Assembly: GCA_019739225.1 (NCBI GenBank)
Contig: JAHHDT010000004.1
Location: forward strand, 1-64,000
Length of the DNA stretch: 64,000 nt
Direction of reading: 5' to 3'
Source: Aquamicrobium sp.
GTDB lineage: Bacteria > Pseudomonadota > Alphaproteobacteria > Rhizobiales > Rhizobiaceae
Shown here: positions 35,880 to 43,476 of the stretch, piece after piece
How positions within the stretch are numbered: position 1 is the first letter of the stretch
How the letters are laid out: every line of letters begins with the position of its first letter
The notes under the pieces: generated by a model
Databases searched by the model: none
Seen by the model: the letters and a program-made list of their open reading frames with translations, nothing else
Told to the model about the DNA's origin: nothing
Translations under genes and position numbers: made by a program

Positions 35880-36287
35880 ATGTTCGACACCAAGATAGTG
35901 ATCGTGGTCCGCGAGGATCTGGCAATGTGGCAGAAGCTCAACGTCACGGCCTTCCTGTCCACCGGCATCGCATCGCAATCACCTGAGGTAATCGGCGAAC
36001 CCTACCGCGACAAGGCGGGCAATGTCTTCAACGCGATGTCCATCCAGCCGATTGTCGTGATGGCGGCCGACCTCGCGACGATGGCCAGGATACATGGCCG
36101 CGCCATCGAGCGCGGCGTCCAGGCCTCGGCCTATGTGGACGCGATGTTTGCGACCGGCCACGACGCCGCCAATCGTGCGGTCTTCGCCGAGACCGGCCCG
36201 GACGACGCCCGCATCGCCGGCCTTGCCCTGCGCGCCGACAGGAAGCTTGTCGACAAGATCACCAAGGGCGCGAAGTTGCATCCCTAG
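35880..36287 (+). CDS. DUF2000-family protein
   Basis: 135 residues: IVIVVREDLAMWQKLNVTAF, LSTGIASQSPEVIGEPYRD, then QPIVVMAADLATMARIHGRA. These are features of DUF2000, a small peptidyl-tRNA-hydrolase-like fold of unknown role. Cytoplasmic. It is divergent from an AraC regulator. Its TAG stop overlaps the TAG stop of the converging TetR gene in a shared CTAG (36284-36287). Confidence 0.88.
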   Translation: MFDTKIVIVVREDLAMWQKLNVTAFLSTGIASQSPEVIGEPYRDKAGNVFNAMSIQPIVVMAADLATMARIHGRAIERGVQASAYVDAMFATGHDAANRAVFAETGPDDARIAGLALRADRKLVDKITKGAKLHP

Positions 36288-36913
36288 CAGAGCCGCGCAG
36301 CAGGTCGCCCGCCCGTCAGCCCGTACCATGCGGCCATCGCGCCGTCCGCGACCGCCAGCAGCGTTTCGCGGCTGGCGCCGTCGCGGGCCTGGATCGACAT
36401 GCCCTGTTGCACGGTCACGTAGAACGCGGCCACGCCGTCGCAGTCGGTGCCTGCCGGCAATTCTCCCTCGTCCACGGCCCGGCGTAGCCTTGCGGCAAGA
36501 TCGGTGACGTTGTCCGCGCGCATCTTGCGCAGGGCCGCGCAGACGGCCTCGCTGCCGGCGTCGTCGGCGTGCAGCGCGCCCAGCACGATCAGGCAGCCGT
36601 GCGGCTTGTCCGGCTGAGTGAAAGAAAACGCCGTCGCGCGCAGGAAACCGTCGAAAGCCTCGCGCGCGGTCGGCGCCTGCTCGATCGCAAGCCAGATTTC
36701 GGGCGATTCCGTACGGCCGTAAAGCGACACGGCCTCATGAAACAGCGCTTCCTTGGAGCCGAAAGCCGCATAGAGGCTCGGCGGATTGATGCCCATCGCC
36801 GCCGTCAGCTCCGAAAGCGAGGCGCCGGCAAAGCCTTTTCGCCAGAAAAGCTCCATCGCCCGCGCAAGCGCTTCTTCGCGGTCGAACTTTCGCGGCCTGC
36901 CTCTCTCGGCCAT
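36284..36913 (-). CDS. TetR-family regulator
   Basis: 209 residues. The N-terminal HTH shows FDREEALARAMELFWRKGFA and LSELTAAMGINPPSLYAAFG. The C-terminal ligand domain resembles the AcrR/TetR_C group (GCLIVLGALHADDAGSEAVC). It is divergent from the SDR gene, and each gene has a copy of the same palindromic site in front of it. Repression of both itself and the SDR is therefore likely. Confidence 0.92.
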   Translation of the reverse strand: MAERGRPRKFDREEALARAMELFWRKGFAGASLSELTAAMGINPPSLYAAFGSKEALFHEAVSLYGRTESPEIWLAIEQAPTAREAFDGFLRATAFSFTQPDKPHGCLIVLGALHADDAGSEAVCAALRKMRADNVTDLAARLRRAVDEGELPAGTDCDGVAAFYVTVQQGMSIQARDGASRETLLAVADGAMAAWYGLTGGRPAARLC

Positions 36914-36925
36914 GCCTCGCTCCTT

Positions 36926-37000
36926 TTTTATCGATCAATACATAAATCGCTTGACGCTGCGGCCGCAAGATGGAGAGATATATGTATCGATTGATACATA
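36926..37000. promoter_or_regulatory. Twin operator sites between TetR regulator and SDR gene
   Basis: Site 1 is a 20-base near-perfect palindrome, TATGTATCGATTGATACATA (36981-37000), with 18 of 20 positions symmetric, directly before the SDR ribosome-binding site. Site 2 is TATCGATCAATACATA (36929-36944), matching the last 16 bases of site 1 except at two positions, just upstream of the tetR start. A TTGACG hexamer (36951-36956) lies between them. Confidence 0.75.
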
Positions 37001-37013
37001 AAAGGAGATACCA

Positions 37014-37754
37014 ATGGCTAATCTGACAGGCAAGAAGGCGTTTGTGACTGGCGGCAGCCGCGGCATCGGGGCTGCAATCGTCAAGCGGCTCGCTACGGAA
37101 GGCGCCGACGTGGCCTTCACCTACGCACGATCCGGGGAAAAGGCGGGCGAAGTCGCGATTGCAGTCGAAGCTGAAGGCCGCCGCGCCATGGCGATACAGG
37201 CCGACAACCGCGATCCGGATTCGGTACGAGCCGCCGTCGAAAAGGCCGTGAAGACGTTCGGCGGGCTCGACATCCTCGTCAACAGCGCCGGCATCTACGA
37301 GGAGGCCTCGATCGACGAACTCACGCTGGAGGATTTCGACCGCACGCTCGACGTCAATCTCCGCGCGGCTTTCATCGCCTCGCGCGCCGCCGTCGACCAC
37401 ATGCCCGATGGCGGCCGCATCGTGGCCATAGGCAGCAACCTTGCCGTACGCGTGCCGTTTCCGGGAATCAGTCTTTACGCGATGAGCAAGGCGGCCCTGA
37501 TCGGTCTCACCAAGGGTCTTGCCCGCGATCTCGGCTCGCGCGCCATCACCGCCAATGTGGTTCACCCCGGCTCGACCGACACCGACATGAACCCGGCGAC
37601 CGGCGAGGGCGCGGATGTGCAGCGTTCGATCATGGCCATCCCGCGTTTCGGCGATCCGGCGGAAGTTGCGGGGCTGGTCGCCTGGCTGGCGGGGCCGCAG
37701 GCGAGGGGCGTCACCGGCGCCGAATTCACCATCGACGGCGGCGCGAACGCGTGA
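37014..37754 (+). CDS. Short-chain dehydrogenase/reductase (SDR)
   Basis: 246 residues, a classical SDR. It has the cofactor loop TGGSRGIG, the structural NSAG, the active-site pair Ser in IGSNLA-region and YAMSK, and the C-terminal GVTGAEFTIDGGANA. Arg in TYARSGEKAG suggests NADPH preference. Resemblance is to FabG/3-ketoacyl reductase-type SDRs that are commonly under TetR control. AAAAGGAG sits before the ATG. The substrate is unknown. Confidence 0.92.
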   Translation: MANLTGKKAFVTGGSRGIGAAIVKRLATEGADVAFTYARSGEKAGEVAIAVEAEGRRAMAIQADNRDPDSVRAAVEKAVKTFGGLDILVNSAGIYEEASIDELTLEDFDRTLDVNLRAAFIASRAAVDHMPDGGRIVAIGSNLAVRVPFPGISLYAMSKAALIGLTKGLARDLGSRAITANVVHPGSTDTDMNPATGEGADVQRSIMAIPRFGDPAEVAGLVAWLAGPQARGVTGAEFTIDGGANA

Positions 37755-37788
37755 CGCGGGTCGGGATCTTTTCAGGTTTTTACAGAAA

Positions 37789-37920
37789 CACCCCCTCCGG
37801 CGCTTCGCGCCACCTCCCCCGCTTCGCAGGGGAGGAACCGAGGTTGCGGACGGCCGCAGCATCCGATCCTCCCCTGTTTACGGGGGAGGGGGACCATGCG
37901 AAGCATGGTGGAGGGGGCGT
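37789..37920. repeat. Palindromic repeat element, family D (copy 1)
   Basis: GC-rich inverted arms include CGCCACCTCCCCCGCTTCGC at the left and CTGTTTACGGGGGAGGGGGA followed by a CCATGCGAAGCATGG hairpin at the right. The order of blocks matches the element at 52204-52332. It fills the gap between the SDR gene and soxG; no gene is seen here. Confidence 0.8.
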
Positions 37921-37965
37921 TCCCTTTGCTCGTTGCGGTCCCGAGAAATTCTGAAATGCTATAGC

Positions 37966-38554
37966 CTACCTGACCTCGTAGCCGACCTCTTCCGCGCTCT
38001 GGCAGAGCACCTTCCAGAAACTGCGCGCGAACGAGCGGAAGACATAGATGTCGAAGCGCTGCGCGTCCGTTCGCTGGATCGCGGCGGAGATGTCGTGATG
38101 CGCGGTGGCCCGCCCCTCGCCGACGGGAAAGCCGGCGAGGGAAAAGTTGATGGCGAAAAGCTTCGAGAGCACCCACTCGGCTTGGTCGCCCTCCACGACG
38201 GATCGCCGTGCGGCCGTGCGACAGGTCGGTGACGCTCCCGGTTTCGATGCCGATCGCGTTGGCCAGCGCCTGCGCCAGGCCATCGGCGCGGTCAACAAGC
38301 AGGAAACGGCCGGGCCCGATGCCGAAGCCGCTCCGTCCTTCGTGCGTCCTTCCGGCCCCCGGCCTGTCCCCGAGGTCGAGCGAAACCGCAGCGCGGATCG
38401 CCTCGAGCAGCGCGGCCCGCTGCCCCGGCCACGCCGCCACCTCGACGATCGAGCCGGGGCGTGTCTCGGTGATGACGACGCCGGCACCGTCGACGAAATT
38501 GCCGTGGGAGCCCGGACGGTAGGCATCGCCCAGCGGTGAAGCCTGTTCAACCAT
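37966..38554 (-). pseudogene. soxG: Sarcosine oxidase gamma subunit, interrupted by a frameshift
   Basis: The first part (38554 to about 38197) reads MVEQASPLGDAYRPGSHGNF through GSVTDLSHGRTAIR. The rest of the subunit lies in another frame: VVEGDQAEWVLSKLFAINFS, then FDIYVFRSFARSFWKVLCQS and GYEVR to the stop at 37966. One surplus base near 38193-38198 separates them. Joined length is about 195 residues, right for SoxG. The gamma subunit is part of the heterotetramer; if the shift is real the enzyme would lack its C-terminal half. The ATG overlaps the soxA 3' end. Confidence 0.85.
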
Positions 38555-41540
38555 GCATGCGGCTCCCCTCGGGATCGAACATGTGGTGGCTGACGATCTC
38601 CACCGGTCCGAAGCGTTTTCGCAGCGGGTCGGAAAGCCAGGCCCGGCTCCCATGCCGTGCCTTGCCGCCCTTCACCAGCGCCAGCCCGACATAACGCCCG
38701 AGCGCCGGCGAGAAGCAGTTGGCGGTCACATGGCCGATCGAGCCGTGCGGGTCGGCCGGGTCCTGCTGCGCCTCGACGAGATGCGCGCCGTTGCCGAAGG
38801 CGCGATTGTCGAGCGCGACGACGCCGACGAGCTGTAGCCGTTCGGGTGCAGTCAGCCCCTCCCGGTCCATCATCGCCGAGCCGACGAAGGGCTTCTTCTT
38901 GGACAGCATCCAGTCGAGATGCAGGTCGCGCGCCGTCGTCCGCCCGTCGATCTCCGAGCCCGTGACGTGGCCTTTCTCGATCCGCAGCGTACCCAGCGCC
39001 TCCAGCCCGTAAGGCACCATGCCGAATGGCTTGCCGGCCTCCATCAGCGCTTCCCACACCTGCAACCCGTGCCCGGCGCCGCAATAGACCTCGAAGGCCA
39101 TCTCGCCGGAAAACGAGAGGCGGCAGATCGTTACCGGCGCACCGTCGATCTCGCCGCGCACGATGCCCATGAAGGGCAGCGTCTCGTTGTCCACCGCCGT
39201 TCCGGTCACGCAGGCCGCCAGCACCGCGCGCGCTTTCGGCCCCGCCACGGCCGCGCCGGCCCACTGGTCGGTGACGGATGTCAGGTGGACGCGCAGCTCC
39301 GGCCAGACGATGTCGAGCAGATACTCCAGATGCTGCATCACCTTGCCGGCGTTGGCCGTCGTCGTGGTCATCAGGAATTCGTGCTCGCCAAGCCGCCATG
39401 TCGTTCCGTCGTCGAAGGCAAGCCCGTCCTCGCGCAGCATCAGCCCGTAGCGCGCCTTGCCTACCGACAGTGTCGAGAACATGTTGGTATAGACGCGGTC
39501 GAGGAATTCGCCCGCATCCGGCCCCTGTACGGCAATCTTGCCTAGTGTCGACACGTCCACGAAGCCGACGCTGTCGCGCACCGCCGCTGCCTCGCGCACA
39601 TAGGCCTGTTCCACCGTCTCGCCCGGCAGGCCGTAGATCTGCGGGCGGAACCACAGCCCGGCCGCAAGCATCCGCGCGCCGTGCTCGGCGTGCCAGTCAT
39701 GCATCGGCGTCAGCCGCTCGGGCCTGAGGTCGCCATGCCGTTCCGCCGCGAGCGAACCCAGTGACACGGCCGAGAAGGGCGGGCGGAACCGCGTCGTGCC
39801 GACTTCGGGGATCGCCTTGCCGGCCGCGCGTGCCATGATCGCAAGTCCCGGCACGTTCGAGGTCTTGCCCTGGTCGGTCGCCATGCCCAGCGTCGTATAG
39901 CGCTTCAGGTGTTCGACCGAGACGAATCCCTCGCGGTGCGCCAGCCGCACGTCCTCGGCCGTCACGTCGTGTTGCAGGTCGACGAAGGCCTTGCCCTTGG
40001 CGTCGATCTCGAAGACCGGCGCCGGCGCCACGTCGAGGTCGGCGGTCTCGACCTGCGGCGGCTTCCTGCGCGACGGTTTCTGCCCGGTCGCCGCGGCCCC
40101 CGCCGCCAGCCCTTCCACGATTGCCTCCTGCGTGGTGAAGGCGCCGGTGAACGCGCCTGCGCCCAGCCATGGTTTCGAAGGTTCGGGCGGCAGGAAGGCC
40201 TGCAGGCGCTCGTCCCAGCGCGCCGCGCCGCCCGCCTGGCTCGCAAGATGGATGGCCGGCGACCAGCCGCCCGAAACGGCGAGGCAGTCGGCCTCGATGC
40301 GCCGCGTTTCGCCCGGAAGCGCGCCGGTCGCAGCGTCGAACCGCTGTACCGAAATGTCCTTCAGCGCGTTGCCACCCGAGGTCGCGACCACCGCATGGCC
40401 GGGCAGATGCTCGGCCCCGGTCTCCACCGCCAGCGCCAGTGCCGCCGCCGAGACTTCACGGCGCACGTCGACGATTGCCGCGATCCGCGCGCCCGCGCGA
40501 TGAAGCGCTGCGGCTGCCCGGTAGGCGGTGTCGTTGTTTGCGAAAACGGCGATCCTCTCGCCCGGCAGCACGCCGAAAGCGCCGGCATAGCGTTGCGCGG
40601 CACCGGCGAGCATGACACCGGGGCGGTCGTTGCCCGGAAACACCAGCGGCCGCTCGAACGCACCGGTCGAAAGCACGACACGCCCCGCCCGGATCACCCA
40701 GTGCCGGTGGCGTGGTTCGCCCTTCTCCGCAGGTCGGTGGTCCGAAACGCGCTCCAGCGCCGCCAGCACATTGCCATCGTAATAGCCCCAGACGGTGGTG
40801 CGCGGCAGGATGCGCACATTCTCCATCGCTGCCAGTTCGCCAGCCACCCGTGCCGCCCATTCGGCGGCGGGCATGCCGTCGATCGTCTCGCCGCTCGATC
40901 GTGCCGAGCCGCCCGGCAGCGGGTCCTGCTCGGCAAGCATTACCTGTTTGCCACTCGCAGCAGCCGCGCGCGCCGCCATCAGGCCTGCCGGGCCGGAGCC
41001 CACCACCAATACGTCACAGAACGCGTTCATGCGCTCGTAGCGTGCGTGGTCCGTCGCATGGCCAGCGCGGCCGAGGCCAGCCGCGCGGCGGATGAACCAT
41101 TCACACAGCATCCAGAACCGCGTCCCCTTCAGCGGCCCGACCACCGGCCCCATGAAGGTCTTGTAGTAGAAGCCGGCAGAGAACAGCCCGCCGAACAGCC
41201 CGTTCACCGCACCGATGTCGAAGCCGAGCGAGGGAAAGCGGTTCTGGCTTTCGACGACCAGCCCGTCGAAAATATCGATCGCCGTGGCCGGCACGTTCGG
41301 CTCGCGCACCGCGCCGTTGACGACGGTCACCAGCGCCGAGGGTTCGTCCACGCCGGCCGAAAATATGCCGCGCGGCCGGTGGTACTTGAACGACCGGCCA
41401 ACCACCGAGACACCGCCGGCGAGCAGCGCGGAGGCGAGCGTGTCGCCTGGGTGGCCCGTCATTGGCTTCCCGTCAAAGGTGAAGCGGATCGTGCGTGTCC
41501 GGTCGACCTGCCCGCCGGCATTGGCGCGGCGCCCGCTCAT
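38547..41540 (-). CDS. soxA: Sarcosine oxidase alpha subunit
   Basis: 997 residues, the usual length. The N-terminal ferredoxin-like segment (TIRFTFDGKPMTGHPGDTLA) is followed by an NAD-type Rossmann domain (LVVGSGPAGLMAARAAAASG) and a C-terminal GcvT-like folate domain (MLREDGLAFDDGTTWRLGEH; GEMAFEVYCGAGHGLQVWEA). With SoxB, SoxD and SoxG it oxidises sarcosine to glycine, giving hydrogen peroxide and 5,10-methylene-tetrahydrofolate. The start MSGRRANAGGQVDRTRTI is fixed by an ATGA overlap with soxD. Confidence 0.95.
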   Translation of the reverse strand: MSGRRANAGGQVDRTRTIRFTFDGKPMTGHPGDTLASALLAGGVSVVGRSFKYHRPRGIFSAGVDEPSALVTVVNGAVREPNVPATAIDIFDGLVVESQNRFPSLGFDIGAVNGLFGGLFSAGFYYKTFMGPVVGPLKGTRFWMLCEWFIRRAAGLGRAGHATDHARYERMNAFCDVLVVGSGPAGLMAARAAAASGKQVMLAEQDPLPGGSARSSGETIDGMPAAEWAARVAGELAAMENVRILPRTTVWGYYDGNVLAALERVSDHRPAEKGEPRHRHWVIRAGRVVLSTGAFERPLVFPGNDRPGVMLAGAAQRYAGAFGVLPGERIAVFANNDTAYRAAAALHRAGARIAAIVDVRREVSAAALALAVETGAEHLPGHAVVATSGGNALKDISVQRFDAATGALPGETRRIEADCLAVSGGWSPAIHLASQAGGAARWDERLQAFLPPEPSKPWLGAGAFTGAFTTQEAIVEGLAAGAAATGQKPSRRKPPQVETADLDVAPAPVFEIDAKGKAFVDLQHDVTAEDVRLAHREGFVSVEHLKRYTTLGMATDQGKTSNVPGLAIMARAAGKAIPEVGTTRFRPPFSAVSLGSLAAERHGDLRPERLTPMHDWHAEHGARMLAAGLWFRPQIYGLPGETVEQAYVREAAAVRDSVGFVDVSTLGKIAVQGPDAGEFLDRVYTNMFSTLSVGKARYGLMLREDGLAFDDGTTWRLGEHEFLMTTTTANAGKVMQHLEYLLDIVWPELRVHLTSVTDQWAGAAVAGPKARAVLAACVTGTAVDNETLPFMGIVRGEIDGAPVTICRLSFSGEMAFEVYCGAGHGLQVWEALMEAGKPFGMVPYGLEALGTLRIEKGHVTGSEIDGRTTARDLHLDWMLSKKKPFVGSAMMDREGLTAPERLQLVGVVALDNRAFGNGAHLVEAQQDPADPHGSIGHVTANCFSPALGRYVGLALVKGGKARHGSRAWLSDPLRKRFGPVEIVSHHMFDPEGSRMHG

Positions 41541-41800
41541 GCGTCGTCCCCGCGCACCAGCGTCACCGAGGAGATGGCGTGCGTCACCGTGTTGCGTGTC
41601 ACGACCAGATGCGCCCGGCACCCGCCGGAATGCTGCCAGTATTCCCGATGCTCTCCGGCGGTGTTGGTCCGCTCATAGACATAGCGCTCCCATTCCGCGC
41701 CGGCGGGCGAGGCGGGGTCCGGCCGCTTGCGGTTGGCGTCCCCCTGATAGGTGAACTCGCCGACATCGCGCGGGCCGCAATAGGGGCAGCCGATCAGCAT
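41537..41800 (-). CDS. soxD: Sarcosine oxidase delta subunit
   Basis: 87 residues. The zinc site of the family is visible: CPYC near the N-terminus (MLIGCPYCGPRDVGEF) and His and Cys in WQHSGGCRAHL. The small subunit packs against SoxA. The ATG at 41800 follows GGGAGCAGCAT; the longer upstream frame crosses the repeat element and is rejected. Its stop overlaps the soxA ATG. Confidence 0.94.
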   Translation of the reverse strand: MLIGCPYCGPRDVGEFTYQGDANRKRPDPASPAGAEWERYVYERTNTAGEHREYWQHSGGCRAHLVVTRNTVTHAISSVTLVRGDDA

Positions 41801-41840
41801 ATGCTGCTCCCTGAAGTGCGGAACCGCCGAGTTCCTTCGC

Positions 41841-41997
41841 GCCCCCCTCTGTCCTGCCGGACATCTCCCCCACGAGGGGGGAGATCGGCTTGCACCGCTG
41901 CCGGCACTCCTTTTGCGATTTTGGAGATGGGCGAAAACCGTTGCGAGAGGTGATCTCCCCCCTCGTGGGGGAGATGTCCGGCAGGACAGAGGGGGGC
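41841..41997. repeat. Perfect 46-bp inverted repeat between soxB and soxD, family E
   Basis: Arm 1 (41841-41886) and arm 2 (41952-41997) are exact reverse complements over all 46 bases by direct comparison; arm 1 includes GTCCTGCCGGACATCTCCCC and CACGAGGGGGGAGATC. The loop is 65 bases. The element splits an operon whose other junctions overlap, so it may reduce read-through from soxB to soxDAG. No gene is seen between 41801 and 42029. Confidence 0.9.
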
Positions 41998-42029
41998 AAC
42001 GTAGAGCGAAATCATCCGGAAGGTCCCTG

Positions 42030-43292
42030 CTAATGCAGCCTGGGTGTCGCGCCGACACCCTTTTCGTCGATCAGGATACCGCGCCGGAACCGGTCGAGCG
42101 TGAACGCGGCACTGAGCGCATGCGGCTCGTCGCGGGCGATGGTGTGGGCAAAACACCAGCCCGAAGCGGGCGTTGCCTTGAAGCCGCCGTAGCACCAGCC
42201 GCAGTTGAGATACATGCCCGGCAGCGGCCCGGTGGTGATGATCGGCGAGCCGTCCATCGACATGTCCATGATGCCACCCCACGAGCGCAGCAGCCGCACC
42301 CGCGAAAAGCCCGGAAACATTGCCACGAACTCGCTGGCGACATCCTCCACCACCGGCAGGTTGCCCCGCTGCGCATAGGAATTGTAGCCGTCGATGTCGC
42401 CGCCGAAGACCAGCCCGCCCTTGTCGGACTGCGAGGCGTAGAGATGGCCCGCACCGAAGGTGACGACCGTGTGCAGCACCGGCTTGAGCGATTCCGACAC
42501 GAAAGCCTGCAGCACATGGCTCTCGATCGGCATTTCGTCGACACCGGCGAGCTTCATCACCCGCCCCGTGGAGCCGGCAACGGCGACCGCCACCTTGCGT
42601 GCGCGAATGTCGCCACGCGTCGTCGTCACGCCCACCACGCGGTCGCCTTCGCGCAGGAAGCCGGTCACCTCGCAATTTTCCAGTATGTCGACGCCGCGCC
42701 GGTCGGCCGCGCGCGCATAGCCCCAGGCAACCGCGTCGTGCCGCGCGGTGCCGGCGCGCGGCTGCACCAGTCCGCCGACGATCGGAAACCGTGCATTGGC
42801 TGAAACGTCCAGTCCCGGCACCATGCGCCCCACCGCCTCGGCACCCACCACCAGCTCGGCATCGATGCCCTCGTGCCGCATTGCGTTGCCACGCCGGGCG
42901 AAATCGTCGAGCTGGCCAGGCGTGTGGGCAAGGTTGAGGATGCCGCGCTGCGAGAACATGACATTGTAGTTCAGGTCATGGGAAAGCCCTTCCCACAGCT
43001 TCATCGAATGCTCGTAGAAGCGCGAGTTCTCAGGCAGCAGATAGTTCGAACGCACGATAGTCGTGTTGCGGCCGATATTGCCGGAGCCAAGCCATCCCTT
43101 TTCAAGAACGGCCACGTTGGTGAGCCCGTGTTCCTTGGCAAGGTAGTAGGCCGTCGAGAGCCCATGTCCGCCGCCGCCGACGATCACCACGTCATATTCC
43201 GGCTTCGGGTCTGGCTTGCGCCACGCCGGTTTCCAGTCGCGATTGCCGGAAATGCTGTTCTTGAGGAGAGAGAAGACGGAGTATTCAGCCAT
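42030..43292 (-). CDS. soxB: Sarcosine oxidase beta subunit
   Basis: 420 residues starting MAEYSVFSLLKNSISGNRDW. It has an FAD-binding VVIVGGGGHGLSTAYYLAKE, the family signature GSGNIGRNTTIVRSNYLL, and RAGTARHDAVAWGYARAA, where the His is the site of covalent FMN. It holds the sarcosine oxidation site. It is first in the order soxB-D-A-G but separated from soxD by a 229-base gap with a perfect inverted repeat. The glyA, folD and purU genes that often flank this operon are absent here. Confidence 0.95.
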   Translation of the reverse strand: MAEYSVFSLLKNSISGNRDWKPAWRKPDPKPEYDVVIVGGGGHGLSTAYYLAKEHGLTNVAVLEKGWLGSGNIGRNTTIVRSNYLLPENSRFYEHSMKLWEGLSHDLNYNVMFSQRGILNLAHTPGQLDDFARRGNAMRHEGIDAELVVGAEAVGRMVPGLDVSANARFPIVGGLVQPRAGTARHDAVAWGYARAADRRGVDILENCEVTGFLREGDRVVGVTTTRGDIRARKVAVAVAGSTGRVMKLAGVDEMPIESHVLQAFVSESLKPVLHTVVTFGAGHLYASQSDKGGLVFGGDIDGYNSYAQRGNLPVVEDVASEFVAMFPGFSRVRLLRSWGGIMDMSMDGSPIITTGPLPGMYLNCGWCYGGFKATPASGWCFAHTIARDEPHALSAAFTLDRFRRGILIDEKGVGATPRLH

Positions 43293-43476
43293 GGTCCCCA
43301 GCCGGGTCTGCAAGCCGCAGGTCTTGCCAAGCTATAGGCGGTTGCTCGGGTCCAAGGCAAATATTCCGCCATTGGCTTTCGCTCCGCCGACTCCGCAGCC
43401 GCGTGGCAAGCTTGCCGCTGCCGCGGCGCTCGCCTATCAATGCCGCCCTGACTCCATCTTTGGAACGCCGTTGCGC

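Noticed and set aside
37966-39654. 562-codon frame ending in SoxG sequence
   Set aside because: Its first two thirds are an out-of-frame reading of soxA; only the last 80 residues are real, belonging to frameshifted soxG.
39909-41678. 589-codon plus-strand frame across soxA and soxD
   Set aside because: Antisense to two well-supported subunits with intact motifs; composition is shadow-like.
41841-41997. Long inverted repeat considered as insertion-sequence ends
   Set aside because: Only 65 bases lie between the arms, with no transposase and no target-site duplication I can see.
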